Assembly: GCF_006715085.1 (NCBI RefSeq)
Contig: NZ_VFMM01000003.1
Coordinates: forward strand, 682,001 to 746,000
Direction: 5' to 3'
Source of the DNA: Kribbella jejuensis
Lineage (GTDB): Bacteria; Actinomycetota; Actinomycetes; Propionibacteriales; Kribbellaceae
Length of the DNA: 64,000 nt
Below, piece after piece: positions 1 to 8,089 of this stretch. How positions within the stretch are numbered: the first letter of the stretch is position 1; the number at the start of each line of letters is the position of its first letter. The translations under genes were made by a program, and so were the position numbers. The notes under the pieces were generated by a model. It made no database searches. It saw nothing but the letters and a program-made list of their open reading frames with translations, and had not been told where the DNA came from.

Positions 1-772
1 GCGAGTCGCGGCCGAACAGCGTGAGGTACCAGGGCGGGCCGGCGCCGAGGTAGCGGTCGTTGCCCGAGGCAAGCTGCAGCGCGCTGACGTCCTGCAGGGA
101 GCGCTCCAGCCAGCGTTCGACCCGCTTGTCGTCGCAGGTCAGCGTCACGTCGTATGGCGTCCGCTCGGCGGGCGGCTCGATCGAGAAGTCCGTGGTGGAC
201 TTCGGGAACTCCGCGGTGACGTGCAGGGTCAGCGTGAACTCCTCCCCCGGTTCAACCCGCGGGGTGGCCGAGATCGAGGGGTCGGCGGTGACCACGACGC
301 GGGTGTCGTTGCTCTCCCACCGGATCCGGCCGGGACCGTCCGGGAGTGGCGCGAGCTCGGGAAGGGCTGCGGCGGCGCCGCTGCGGACCGCCGCGGTGCC
401 TGCGAGATCGGTGCCTAGGGCAACATCCAGCCGGCACTCGATCGCTGCCCTGGAGCGGTTCACCAGCGTGATCCGCTCGGTCAGTCCGTCGGACTCGACA
501 GTGCGAGTCCGGTACAGCATCACGGTCGCATCGTGACCGGCGTCCCCGAGGCCCTCGAGCATCGCGACGTACTGGTGCGTCGCGGCGTCCTGCTCGTCGA
601 CGTGCACCGGGACCGGTTCGCGGCCGTCGACCGTGACGCTCAACCGGGACAGGATCCGCCGGTCCCGCGCGTACACGCCCGCCGCTCCGGAGCCGGTGAG
701 CTGACCGGATCGCGGCGACAGCACCACCCACGGAGCGGCCAGAGCGGTGACGAGTTCGTGGAGGTAGACCAT
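1..772 (-). CDS. Glycogen-debranching enzyme, amylo-alpha-1,6-glucosidase type (5' part, runs off the window)
   Basis: Reading the minus strand from an ATG at 772 gives 257 residues without a stop before the window edge. It begins MVYLHELVTALAAPWVVLS, runs through a beta-rich domain like the N-terminal domain of bacterial glycogen-debranching enzymes (GDE_N_bis), and reaches WYLTLFGRDS at the edge, the motif that opens the catalytic (alpha/alpha)6 GDE_C barrel. The family hydrolyses alpha-1,6 branches in the cytoplasm. An in-frame TAA lies 12 bases upstream and an AAGGTGG sequence precedes the ATG, which fixes the start. It is divergent from the DUF456 gene with only about 20 bases between starts. 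The catalytic half is outside the window, so substrate is not determined. Confidence 0.85.
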   Translation of the reverse strand, partial: MVYLHELVTALAAPWVVLSPRSGQLTGSGAAGVYARDRRILSRLSVTVDGREPVPVHVDEQDAATHQYVAMLEGLGDAGHDATVMLYRTRTVESDGLTERITLVNRSRAAIECRLDVALGTDLAGTAAVRSGAAAALPELAPLPDGPGRIRWESNDTRVVVTADPSISATPRVEPGEEFTLTLHVTAEFPKSTTDFSIEPPAERTPYDVTLTCDDKRVERWLERSLQDVSALQLASGNDRYLGAGPPWYLTLFGRDS

Positions 773-794
773 CTGTCCACCTTAGGGTGTGCAC

Positions 795-1280
795 ATGGAC
801 ACAGGTGTCACGGTGCTTGCCGGGATCGCGATCTTCGTCGGGATCGTGGGTATCGTGCTGCCGATCCTGCCCGGCGCCATCCTCAGCCTGGCGGCGATCC
901 TGGTCTGGGCGATCGTCGCGAAGAGCGCGACCGGGTGGGTGGTGTTCGGGATCGCCGCGGTGCTGATCGGTACCAGTCAGGTGGTGAAGTACGTCGTACC
1001 GGAGCGCCGGCTCCGGGAGGCCGGCGTACCGCGGCGATCGATGATCGTCGGCGTGCTGCTCGGCATCGTCGGGTTCTTCGTGATCCCGGTGGTCGGGATG
1101 TTCGTCGGCTTCCCGATCGGGGTGTACCTGTCCGAGCTGCAACGTCAGCGCACGCACAGGGCGGCGTGGACCTCCACCAAGCACGCCCTGCGCGAGACGG
1201 GCGTGTCGATGCTGATCGAGCTCGCCGGTACGTCGCTCGCCGCTGCCGTCTGGCTGATCGCCGTCCTCTTCCTGGTTTGA
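795..1280 (+). CDS. DUF456-type integral membrane protein
   Basis: A protein of about 161 residues made almost wholly of hydrophobic segments: two glycine-rich helices at residues 4-45 (GIVGIVLPILPGAIL), a central pair at about 70-100, and a C-terminal helix ending AVWLIAVLFLV. The Pro-Gly pattern in the first hairpin is typical of DUF456, a family of unknown function in actinobacteria. I take the ATG at 795 as the start; an in-frame GTG at 789 is the alternative, and AGGG at 784-787 is the only ribosome-site candidate. Alone in its transcription unit; followed by the regulatory repeats at 1289. Function unknown. Confidence 0.75.
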   Translation: MDTGVTVLAGIAIFVGIVGIVLPILPGAILSLAAILVWAIVAKSATGWVVFGIAAVLIGTSQVVKYVVPERRLREAGVPRRSMIVGVLLGIVGFFVIPVVGMFVGFPIGVYLSELQRQRTHRAAWTSTKHALRETGVSMLIELAGTSLAAAVWLIAVLFLV

Positions 1281-1288
1281 CGCGACTT

Positions 1289-1317
1289 TCTTAGCTGATT
1301 GCCAGCTTGTTCTTAGT
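1289..1317 (+). promoter_or_regulatory. Three direct 7-mer repeats, 11-bp period (predicted OmpR/PhoP-type box)
   Basis: TCTTAGC (1289-1295), TGCCAGC (1300-1306) and TCTTAGT (1311-1317), each separated by 4 bases. The arrangement of 7-mers with 4-base spacers is that of PhoP-family response-regulator boxes. It lies 44 bases before the secreted-protein gene at 1361. A second box with the shared string AGCTGATTGCCAG precedes the response-regulator gene at 1972. Binding is inferred. Confidence 0.55.
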
Positions 1318-1360
1318 CGTACCGAAGGTTGGTCTCAGTCGGCCGGGTCATCCTGGGAAG

Positions 1361-1894
1361 ATGAAGCTCTCAGAGAAGCGTTGGCGCCTGTTCGGCACAG
1401 TTGCCGCGGTTGCCGTGACCACTGCCGCCGGCGGGGTCGCGTGGGCGGCGAGCAACGCGGACCCGACACCCTCGGCCTCCCCGTCGGCGTCCACTCCCTC
1501 GCAGCCCAACCAGAACCAGAAGCCCGGCGGTGGGCCGGGACGCGGTGGATTCAAGGGCGAGTTCGGCCTCGGCGGGGCGCTGCACGGCGAGTTCGTCGTA
1601 CAGAAGGCCGGCGGTGGCTACCAGACCATTGCTGTTCAGCGCGGTCAGGTAACGACGGTCAGCACGGATTCGCTGACCGTGAAGAGCGCCGACGGCTACA
1701 GCCGGACGTACACGCTCACGTCCGACACGATGGTGAACGCGGCGCGGGACGGCATCGGCGACGTCAAGACCGGGAACAAGGTCAACGTGTCGGCGATCGT
1801 GACCGACGGCAAGGCGACCGCGACCAGGGTCAACGACGGTACGGTCCGCGACGCGGCCGGCCAGAAGTGGGGATTCAAGCACGGTCCTCGCTGA
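1361..1894 (+). CDS. Secreted protein with DUF5666-like C-terminal domain
   Basis: 177 residues starting MKLSEKRWRLFGTVAAVAV, a Sec signal peptide or anchor that ends near WAASNAD. A Pro/Ser/Gln-rich linker (residues 30-55) and a Gly-rich stretch follow. The C-terminal 90 residues (QTIAVQRGQVTTVSTDSLTV ... VNVSAIVTDGKATATRV) resemble the small beta-barrel DUF5666 repeat seen in exported actinobacterial proteins. The ATG at 1361 is chosen because it immediately precedes the charged n-region; an earlier in-frame start at 1307 would add an unlikely leader. It sits directly upstream of a two-component system and shares its predicted operator, so it is probably a target or accessory of that system. 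Molecular function unknown. Confidence 0.65.
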   Translation: MKLSEKRWRLFGTVAAVAVTTAAGGVAWAASNADPTPSASPSASTPSQPNQNQKPGGGPGRGGFKGEFGLGGALHGEFVVQKAGGGYQTIAVQRGQVTTVSTDSLTVKSADGYSRTYTLTSDTMVNAARDGIGDVKTGNKVNVSAIVTDGKATATRVNDGTVRDAAGQKWGFKHGPR

Positions 1895-1910
1895 TTCGGG
1901 CCGTGGCGGC

Positions 1911-1939
1911 TCACAGCTGATTGCCAGGAAGCTTCCAGG
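1911..1939 (+). promoter_or_regulatory. Three direct 7-mer repeats, 11-bp period, before the response-regulator gene
   Basis: TCACAGC (1911-1917), TGCCAGG (1922-1928) and TTCCAGG (1933-1939), with 4-base spacers TGAT and AAGC. The first unit equals the half-site known for mycobacterial PhoP (TCACAGC). It lies 32 bases before the response-regulator ATG at 1972, which suggests autoregulation. See the matching boxes at 1289-1317 and 27558-27586. Confidence 0.6.
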
Positions 1940-1971
1940 GTTCACATGGGTGGCGGCGGCACACTGTCACC

Positions 1972-2673
1972 ATGAGTCCGCATCTGTTGGTCGTCGACGA
2001 CGAGCCGAACATTGTCGAGCTGCTGTCCGCGAGCCTGCGTTTCGCGGGGTACGACGTGACGACGGCGACGCACGGCGCCGAGGCGCTGCGCAAGGCGCGG
2101 GACGTGGACCCCGACCTCGTTGTACTCGACGTGATGATGCCGGGTCTGGACGGCTTCGAGGTGGTCCGCCGGCTGCGCGGTGAGGACCGGCATGTGCCGG
2201 TGCTGTTCCTCACCGCTCGCGACGCCATAGAGGACAAGGTGCTCGGGCTGCAGACGGGCGGAGACGACTACGTCACGAAGCCGTTCAGCCTCGATGAGCT
2301 CGTCGCGCGGGTCCGGGCGCTGCTGCGCCGGTCGGGTCACCGCGAGGAGACCGCGTCCGAAGCCGCCGTACTGCGCTATGCCGACCTCGAGCTGAACGAG
2401 GACAGCTACGAGGTGTTCAAGGCCGGTCAGGCGGTGCAGTTGTCGCTGACCGAGTTCAAGCTGCTGCGGTGTCTGCTGGAGAACGCCGAGCGGGTGATGT
2501 CGAAGGGACAGATCCTGTCCGCGGTGTGGAACTATGACTTCGCCGGTGACGCGGGCGTCGTCGAGTCGTACATGTCGTACCTGCGCCGCAAGGTCGACAC
2601 CGGCGACCAGAAGCTGCTGCACACCGTCCGCGGGGTCGGCTACGTCCTGCGCACCCCGCGAGGCCCCAACTGA
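1972..2673 (+). CDS. OmpR/PhoP-family response regulator
   Basis: 233 residues. The receiver domain (1-120) has the acidic pair VVDDE at 7-11, phospho-acceptor Asp53 in VVLDVMMPG, Thr81 and Lys103 in DDYVTKPFS. The C-terminal 100 residues form a winged helix (LSLTEFKLLRCLLENAERV ... VESYMSYLRRKVD ... HTVRGVGYVL), the OmpR/PhoB class. The receiver closely resembles mycobacterial PhoP (NIVELLSASLRFAGYDV). The ATG at 1972 is the first residue of the conserved MSPHLLVVDDE; an upstream in-frame start at 1921 lies inside the regulatory repeats. Its stop overlaps the kinase ATG by one base, so the two are translationally coupled. It probably binds the direct repeats at 1289, 1911 and 27558 (inference). 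Confidence 0.92.
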   Translation: MSPHLLVVDDEPNIVELLSASLRFAGYDVTTATHGAEALRKARDVDPDLVVLDVMMPGLDGFEVVRRLRGEDRHVPVLFLTARDAIEDKVLGLQTGGDDYVTKPFSLDELVARVRALLRRSGHREETASEAAVLRYADLELNEDSYEVFKAGQAVQLSLTEFKLLRCLLENAERVMSKGQILSAVWNYDFAGDAGVVESYMSYLRRKVDTGDQKLLHTVRGVGYVLRTPRGPN

Positions 2674-4169
2674 TGCAACTGAGTCACCGGCGGTTCACCG
2701 ACCGGTACCCGCTGCGCGTCACCATCGTGGTCGTCCTGCTCACGCTGGTAGCGCTCGCACTCGCCGCGTCCGGCGTGCTGGCGACGACGATCATGCGCGG
2801 CTACCTGATCGACCGCGTCGACGAGCAGTTGCAGCAGGCCGCCGTACCGCTGTCGCACGTCAAGCCCGACCGGCGACCCCTGCCGCCTGGTGCGGGCGGA
2901 CCGGTCCGACGGCAGTTGCCGAGCGTGTTCGTCGTCCAGTTCAGCGACTCCGAGGGCAACAGCGACAACGGCCCGGTGGGGTCGCGGCTGGCCGACACGG
3001 AACCACTGCCGAAGCTGCCGGCGCTCAACCTGAACCAGGTCCGCGCGCTGAACGGCAAGCCGTTCGACGTCGACGCGCAGTCCGGTGACACCCAATGGCG
3101 CGTCCTCGCGGTGGAGACCGACGACGATACGGGGTCGGTGATGGTCGCGCAGAGCCTCAAGGACATGGACCACACGATCCAGCGGCTGATCGGGATCCAG
3201 GTCGCGGCCGGCGTGATCCTGCTCGTACTGCTGGCCGGCGTCGGGACGTTCGTCGTACGGCGAAGTCTGCGCGGACTGGAGGACGTGGAGCACACTGCGG
3301 TCGCGATCGCGGGCGGGGACCTGAGCCGGCGGGTACCGCAGCGCGACCCGCGGACCGAGGTCGGGCGGCTGTCACTTGCGTTGAACCAGATGCTCGGACA
3401 GATCGAGAACGCGTTCGCGCAACGGACTGCTTCGGAGCTGGCAGCGCGTCGGTCGGAGGACGCTGCGCGGCGCTCCGAGGAGGCGGCCCGGCAGTCGGAG
3501 GACCGGATGCGGCGGTTCGTGGCGGACGCGTCGCACGAGCTGCGTACGCCGCTGACGTCGATCCGCGGGTTCGCCGAGCTCGCCCGCCAGCGCGGCGAGA
3601 CCGACTCCGACACCATGCGGCGGATCGAGCAGGAAGCGAAGCGGATGGGCCTGCTCGTCGACGACCTGCTGCTGCTCGCCCGGCTCGACCAGCAACGCCC
3701 GCTCCGGATGGAGCCGGTCGACCTGCTCCCGATCGCCGCCGACGCGCTGCACAACGCGCAAGCCGTCCAACCGGACCGCCCGCTGTCGCTGACCATCCTG
3801 CCCGGTTCGGAGGCGCCGATGGTCTCCGGAGACGAAGCGAGACTCCGGCAGGTGCTCGGCAACCTGATCAGCAACGCCCTCGACTACACGCCCGTGAACG
3901 CCCCCATCACAGTGTCGGTAGGCACCCGCGGCACCGAAGCCATCCTCGAGGTCCGCGACACCGGCCCAGGTCTGTCCGACGAACAAAAAGCCCACATCTT
4001 CGAACGCTTCTACCGAGCCGACACAGCCCGAACCCGCACCACCGGCGGCTCGGGCTTGGGCCTGTCCATAGTCGCCGCTCTGGTCGCCGCCCACCACGGC
4101 CGCGTCACCACCACCGACACCAGCCCGCACGGCGCCACCTTCACCGTCCACCTACCCCTCCTCAAGTAA
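2673..4169 (+). CDS. Membrane sensor histidine kinase, partner of the PhoP-like regulator
   Basis: 498 residues. Transmembrane helix at about 15-40, an extracytoplasmic sensor of about 125 residues, second helix at about 172-195 (GVILLVLLAGVGTFVV), HAMP domain, then HisKA with phospho-acceptor His288 in ADASHELRTPLTSI, and a C-terminal HATPase with N box (LGNLISNALDYT), G1 box (VRDTGPGLS), F box (FERFYRAD) and G2 box (GGSGLGLSIV). Between HAMP and HisKA are three near-identical heptads (AARRSED, AARRSEE, AARQSED), which should form a rigid signalling coiled coil. Start overlaps the regulator stop by one base. The 3' third becomes markedly C-rich on the coding strand. A short GC hairpin (TCCGCG-gca-CGCGGA, 4170-4184) follows the stop. 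Confidence 0.93.
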   Translation: MQLSHRRFTDRYPLRVTIVVVLLTLVALALAASGVLATTIMRGYLIDRVDEQLQQAAVPLSHVKPDRRPLPPGAGGPVRRQLPSVFVVQFSDSEGNSDNGPVGSRLADTEPLPKLPALNLNQVRALNGKPFDVDAQSGDTQWRVLAVETDDDTGSVMVAQSLKDMDHTIQRLIGIQVAAGVILLVLLAGVGTFVVRRSLRGLEDVEHTAVAIAGGDLSRRVPQRDPRTEVGRLSLALNQMLGQIENAFAQRTASELAARRSEDAARRSEEAARQSEDRMRRFVADASHELRTPLTSIRGFAELARQRGETDSDTMRRIEQEAKRMGLLVDDLLLLARLDQQRPLRMEPVDLLPIAADALHNAQAVQPDRPLSLTILPGSEAPMVSGDEARLRQVLGNLISNALDYTPVNAPITVSVGTRGTEAILEVRDTGPGLSDEQKAHIFERFYRADTARTRTTGGSGLGLSIVAALVAAHHGRVTTTDTSPHGATFTVHLPLLK

Positions 4170-4223
4170 TCCGCGGCACGCGGAGGGCTAGCTGTAGTGA
4201 TCCGCGCGAACGTCTAATGAGGT

Positions 4224-5345
4224 ATGAGCAGAGTTCGGCTTGGGGCTTGGTTGTTGGCGCTTGCGCTGGTTGTGGGTACTACGGGAACAGCTTCTGCTGC
4301 CGGTGGGGCGTCGACGGTCTTCGCTCGGATGACGTTGGCGCAGCGGGTCGGGCAGTTGTTCATGGTGGGCGGGGCAGCTACCGGGCCCGGGACGGCGACG
4401 TACTCGGCGATTTCGAAGTACCACGTCGGGTCGGTGATGTTGACGGGTCGCAGCACGATCGGTCGGAGTGCGACGCTGACGGTGACCCGCAGGCTGCAGA
4501 GCAAGGCGACGTACGCCGCGACGCTCAGCGTGCCGTTGTTCGTCGCCACGGACCAGGAGGGCGGAAACGTCCAGGTGCTGCAAGGTCCCGGCTTCTCGCG
4601 GATGCCGGCCGCTCTGACGCAAGGCACATGGTCGACCAGCACGCTGCGGACCGATGCCGCGCTCTGGGGACGTCAGCTGCGGTTGGCAGGCGTCAACCAG
4701 AACCTCGCGCCGGTGATGGACACCGTGCCGTACTCCCTGCGCAACACGAACAAGCCGATCGGCTACTACCGTCGCGAGTTCGGATACACCACGTCCGTCG
4801 TCACCAGCCACGGCAACGCGTTCCTCTCAGGGATGCTCGGCGCCGGCGTCGCGACGAGCATCAAGCACTTCCCCGGGCTCGGACGGGTCGCCGCGAACAC
4901 GGACGTGTCCGCCGGCGTGACCGACTACGTGACGACGTACAGCGACCCGTACCTCGCTCCGTTCCGCGCGGCGGTGAAGGCCGGTACGCCGTTCGTGATG
5001 ATGTCGCTGGCCGACTACAACAAGATCGCACCGCGCGTACCCGCGGCGTTCTCGAGCAGGATCATCGGCGGCATGCTCCGGACCGAGCTCGGCTTCCGCG
5101 GTGTCGTGATGAGCGACTCACTCGCCGCCAAGCAGGTCCAGGCGTGGTCACCAGGGGCCCGCGCGATCAACTTCATCAACGCGGGCGGCGACCTGGTGCT
5201 GATGACCGACGCAACGCAGGTACCTGCAATGGTGACGGCAGTGCTGGCGAAGGCGAACGCCGACAGCGCCTTCCGCGCGAAGGTGAACGCGGCCGCACTG
5301 CTGGTGCTGTCCGCCAAGCAACGGATGGGGCTGATCGCCAGCTAG
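4224..5345 (+). CDS. Secreted GH3-family hydrolase (beta-N-acetylhexosaminidase-like), atypical catalytic loop
   Basis: 373 residues with a clear signal peptide (MSRVRLGAWLLALALVVG ... ASAAGG). The rest is a single GH3 TIM barrel of NagZ size: VGQLFMVG near the start, FVATDQEGGNVQVL, IKHFPGLGRV and GFRGVVMSDSLAAKQV, the last holding the nucleophile Asp. NagZ enzymes carry KHFPGHG followed by an Asp-x-His dyad; here the loop reads FPGLGRVAANTDVSAG and the dyad His is missing. Family role: removal of GlcNAc from muropeptides or glycans outside the membrane; activity of this variant is uncertain. ATG at 4224 gives the signal peptide directly. Probably a one-gene unit. Confidence 0.82.
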   Translation: MSRVRLGAWLLALALVVGTTGTASAAGGASTVFARMTLAQRVGQLFMVGGAATGPGTATYSAISKYHVGSVMLTGRSTIGRSATLTVTRRLQSKATYAATLSVPLFVATDQEGGNVQVLQGPGFSRMPAALTQGTWSTSTLRTDAALWGRQLRLAGVNQNLAPVMDTVPYSLRNTNKPIGYYRREFGYTTSVVTSHGNAFLSGMLGAGVATSIKHFPGLGRVAANTDVSAGVTDYVTTYSDPYLAPFRAAVKAGTPFVMMSLADYNKIAPRVPAAFSSRIIGGMLRTELGFRGVVMSDSLAAKQVQAWSPGARAINFINAGGDLVLMTDATQVPAMVTAVLAKANADSAFRAKVNAAALLVLSAKQRMGLIAS

Positions 5346-5452
5346 AGCTCCGGGAACACGCGGGTCGCCGACTCGCCGTGCTCGAGCACCTGGGCGGCCG
5401 GTCCGAACATCTTGGGATCCGCGCGGCCGACCACAAGATCATGGGTGGTCAT
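5342..5452 (-). CDS. Possible 36-residue small protein or gene remnant
   Basis: An ATG at 5452 on the minus strand opens a 36-residue frame (MTTHDLVVGRADPKMFGPAA to ...VFPEL) that ends inside the last bases of the GH3 gene. The composition is protein-like rather than the Arg/Pro-rich type of shadow frames, and two in-frame stops precede the ATG. It follows the methyltransferase gene (stop at 5489) on the same strand. It could be a small protein or the C-terminal remnant of a larger gene; I cannot name a family. Confidence 0.25.
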   Translation of the reverse strand: MTTHDLVVGRADPKMFGPAAQVLEHGESATRVFPEL

Positions 5453-5488
5453 GCCCCCCAGCGTCCGCCGCGATGGTGACCGTCAGCC

Positions 5489-6115
5489 TCAGCGGCGGCG
5501 CAGCTTGACCGTGCAGTCGCGGCGGTTGATCAGCTCGCCGTCCCGCATCACCTGCGCCCGCTCGTGTTCGCGGCTGACCAGCGTCTCCCACTCGCCGTCG
5601 GGCAGCGCGAGGCTCTCGATCACCTCGTCGGGTCCGGGGAAGTGGATGTCGGGATGCGGGTTGTGCTCGCCGGGCGGGAAGCCGAGGTGGCCTTCGATCA
5701 GCAGTACGCCGCCCGGCGCGACCGCGGCCGCCGCAGGACGCAGAATGCCGTCCCGCGGCAACTCGGTCTTCGAGTGCAGGAACTGCACCGACACCAGGTC
5801 GAACTCACCGTCCGGGAACGACTTCCCGAGCTCGTGCTGCTGCCACTCGATCCGGTCCCCCACCCCCGCCGCGCGAGCATGCTCGGCCGCCCGCCCCAGC
5901 GCGACGGTCGAGATGTCCACAGCTGTCACCGCCCATCCCCGCTGGGCCAGCCAGATCGCGTCGGCGCCTTCGCCGCAGCCGAGATCCAATGCGCGCCCCG
6001 GGGTCAGCCCGGAAACCTCCTCGGCGAAGGCGACGTTCGGCTTCCCACTCCACACCTGCTCGTGCTCGGAGTAGAACTCGTTCCAGTACTCGTCAGGCAG
6101 CTGTTCGGTCGTCAT
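5489..6115 (-). CDS. Class I SAM-dependent methyltransferase (TehB/UbiE-like)
   Basis: 208 residues from ATG 6115 (MTTEQLPDEYWNEFYSEHEQ). Motif I ALDLGCGEGADAIWLAQRGW and motif II VTAVDIS mark the SAM-binding Rossmann fold, with post-motif FDLVSVQFLH and GGVLLIEGHLG. The N-terminal YWNEFY...WSGKPN and overall length match the small TehB-like methyltransferases; the acceptor cannot be told. A longer in-frame extension to 6172 lacks family similarity and a ribosome site. Divergent from the APH-fold gene with about 100 bases between. Confidence 0.82.
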   Translation of the reverse strand: MTTEQLPDEYWNEFYSEHEQVWSGKPNVAFAEEVSGLTPGRALDLGCGEGADAIWLAQRGWAVTAVDISTVALGRAAEHARAAGVGDRIEWQQHELGKSFPDGEFDLVSVQFLHSKTELPRDGILRPAAAAVAPGGVLLIEGHLGFPPGEHNPHPDIHFPGPDEVIESLALPDGEWETLVSREHERAQVMRDGELINRRDCTVKLRRR

Positions 6116-6215
6116 GCACCGATCGTCCGCCGGCACTCGGCATCCCGGCAAACATTCTTGCCAACCCGGCAAAACCTGCGGGCCTGTTGGTCGGCACAGA
6201 CCCTAGGATCAGGCG

Positions 6216-7025
6216 GTGATCGAAGACGGTGAAGAGATTCCGCTGCTCGGCGGCGACGTGACCGAGGGGCTCGTGCGGGTCGGCGATACGGTACGGCGAC
6301 CACCCGGCGAGCGCCCGCAACTCGTTCAGGACGTCCTGCTGCACCTGGAGAAGGTCGGGTTCGACGGCGCACCGCGGTTCCTCGGCGTCGACTCGAAAGG
6401 CCGGCACGCCCTGACGTACATCGACGGCGAGGTCGCCGGCCGACCGCGCCCGCCGTGGATCGCGGACGAGGACCGGATGGTGTCGGTCGCGCGACTGCTG
6501 CGCGCGTACCACGACGCGGTCGAGTCGTTCGGCGTACCCGGCAACCTGCCCGCCCCGATCCAGCCGCCCGGTCTCCCCGACCTCGACGATCCGCCCGAGC
6601 TGATCGGCCATCAGGACATCACGCCGGAGAACGTCGTGTTCCGCGACGGCCGTGCGTACGCGTTGATCGACTTCGACCTCGCGCAGCCGGCGAGCCGGGC
6701 TCGTGAGTTCGTGAACCTGATGCTGTGGTGGGGCCCGACCGGCGCCGAGGCCGACCAGGACCCGCGAATGCGCGGCCTGGACCGCCCGCGCCGCTGCCGG
6801 ATGCTTGCCGACAGCTACGGTCTGTCCGAGGCCGACCGGGCGCGGGTGCTACCGCTGTCGATCGCGTTGAGCCGGCGTGCCTGGCACACGATGAAGTACC
6901 GCGCCGAACTCCTCGGCGGCGGCTGGCAACGCATGTGGGACGAGGGAGTCGGCAACATCATCCGCAACCGCGAAGCCTGGCTCCACCAACACGCCGACTC
7001 CCTCACCACAGCACTGCTCGACTGA
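6216..7025 (+). CDS. Aminoglycoside phosphotransferase (APH)-fold kinase
   Basis: 269 residues from a GTG. The C-lobe carries the APH catalytic loop GHQDITPENVVF (catalytic Asp, Asn) and the metal-binding ALIDFDLAQP, matching Brenner's HxDxxxxN and the APH 'DFG-like' motif. The N-lobe ATP-binding region is degenerate, as is usual in this family. The substrate is not predictable: members phosphorylate aminoglycosides, choline, homoserine or other small alcohols. Only 7 bases separate its stop from the convergent oxidoreductase. Confidence 0.8.
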   Translation: MIEDGEEIPLLGGDVTEGLVRVGDTVRRPPGERPQLVQDVLLHLEKVGFDGAPRFLGVDSKGRHALTYIDGEVAGRPRPPWIADEDRMVSVARLLRAYHDAVESFGVPGNLPAPIQPPGLPDLDDPPELIGHQDITPENVVFRDGRAYALIDFDLAQPASRAREFVNLMLWWGPTGAEADQDPRMRGLDRPRRCRMLADSYGLSEADRARVLPLSIALSRRAWHTMKYRAELLGGGWQRMWDEGVGNIIRNREAWLHQHADSLTTALLD

Positions 7026-7032
7026 CCCTGCG

Positions 7033-8088
7033 TCAGTGGGTGATCCTCACCTCGGCGCCGGTCCGGGCGGATTCGTAGATGGCGGTGAGCATCTTCGCCA
7101 TCTCGAGGCCTTGGGCCGCGGTGGCGTCGGCCGGGATCTCGCCGCGGCAGATCTGCAGGAAGTGGTCGATCTGGTTGGCGAAGCCGACCTTGAAGTCGAA
7201 GCCGAGCGAGTCGATCTGCGGCTGGACGTGCAGCAGCGTGTCGTGCCGCTCGGTGATCATCAGCAGCGCGGGCTCGATCTCCGCGCCGCCCTTGTCGCCG
7301 TGGATCCGGACGCTGATCTCGTTGCGGGCATGCAGCGAGAACGACGTGGCCACGTCGAGGACCGCCCCGCCCTCGAACCGGATCTGCGCGGTGGCGAAGT
7401 CCTCGACCGTGTTCGGCCGGGCCGCCGACGCGGCCTTGTACCGAGTCAGGTTCTGGATGTTGTCGCGGGCACCCAGCGGGGCGAACGTCGCGCCGGACGC
7501 CGACACCGCCTTCGGCATCCCCATCAGGTACCAGCACAGGTCGATGATGTGTACGCCGAGGTCGATGAGCGGACCGCCGCCGGACAGCTCCACGTCGCCG
7601 AACCAGCCGCCGGGGTTGCCGGCCGTCCGCAGCAGCGTCGCGCGGGCCGCGTAGATGTCGCCGAACTCGCCGGCGTCCAGGAACCTCTTGGTCACCAGCG
7701 CGTTCGGCGCGAACCGCCGTACGTACCCGATCTGCAGCGCCTTGCCGGTCTCTTCGACCGCCTTCACCAGCGCTTCGGCCTCGGGCACCGTCACGGTCAT
7801 CGGCTTCTCGACCAGGACGTCCTTGCCGGCCCGGAGCGCCGCCTCGGCGATCGGGGCGTGCAGCGTGTTCGGTACGCACACGCTGACCGCGTCGATGCCC
7901 GGGTCGGCGAAGATCTCGGCGGCGTCGCCGGTGACCCGCTCGACACCGAACTGCGCGCCACGTGCCTTGGCGCGCTCGAGGTCGACGTCACAGACCGCGA
8001 CCAGCTCGGCCTGCGGGTTCAGCTGGTACGCGCTCAGGTGCTCGACGGCGATCGAACCGAGCCCGATCACCGCAATTCGCGTCGTCAT
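7033..8088 (-). CDS. Gfo/Idh/MocA-family NAD(P)-dependent sugar dehydrogenase
   Basis: 351 residues from ATG 8088 (MTTRIAVIGLGSIAVEHLSA). Rossmann signature IGLGSIA at the N-terminus, EKPMTVTVPEAEALV (the conserved Glu-Lys-Pro of the family, catalytic Lys) at about 94-108, and the C-terminal open beta-sheet with GGGPLIDLGVHIIDLCWYLM, where the His is the usual catalytic residue. A TTG three codons earlier is less likely. One base separates it from the stop of the upstream isomerase gene, so the two are co-transcribed under the ROK regulator. Likely oxidises a sugar or inositol-like polyol; substrate unknown. Confidence 0.9.
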   Translation of the reverse strand: MTTRIAVIGLGSIAVEHLSAYQLNPQAELVAVCDVDLERAKARGAQFGVERVTGDAAEIFADPGIDAVSVCVPNTLHAPIAEAALRAGKDVLVEKPMTVTVPEAEALVKAVEETGKALQIGYVRRFAPNALVTKRFLDAGEFGDIYAARATLLRTAGNPGGWFGDVELSGGGPLIDLGVHIIDLCWYLMGMPKAVSASGATFAPLGARDNIQNLTRYKAASAARPNTVEDFATAQIRFEGGAVLDVATSFSLHARNEISVRIHGDKGGAEIEPALLMITERHDTLLHVQPQIDSLGFDFKVGFANQIDHFLQICRGEIPADATAAQGLEMAKMLTAIYESARTGAEVRITH

Positions 8089-8089
8089 G

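Noticed and set aside
3095..5479. 794-residue plus-strand open frame covering the kinase and GH3 region
   Set aside because: Arg/Pro/Gly-rich, out of frame with two clearly functional genes; a GC-skew shadow frame.
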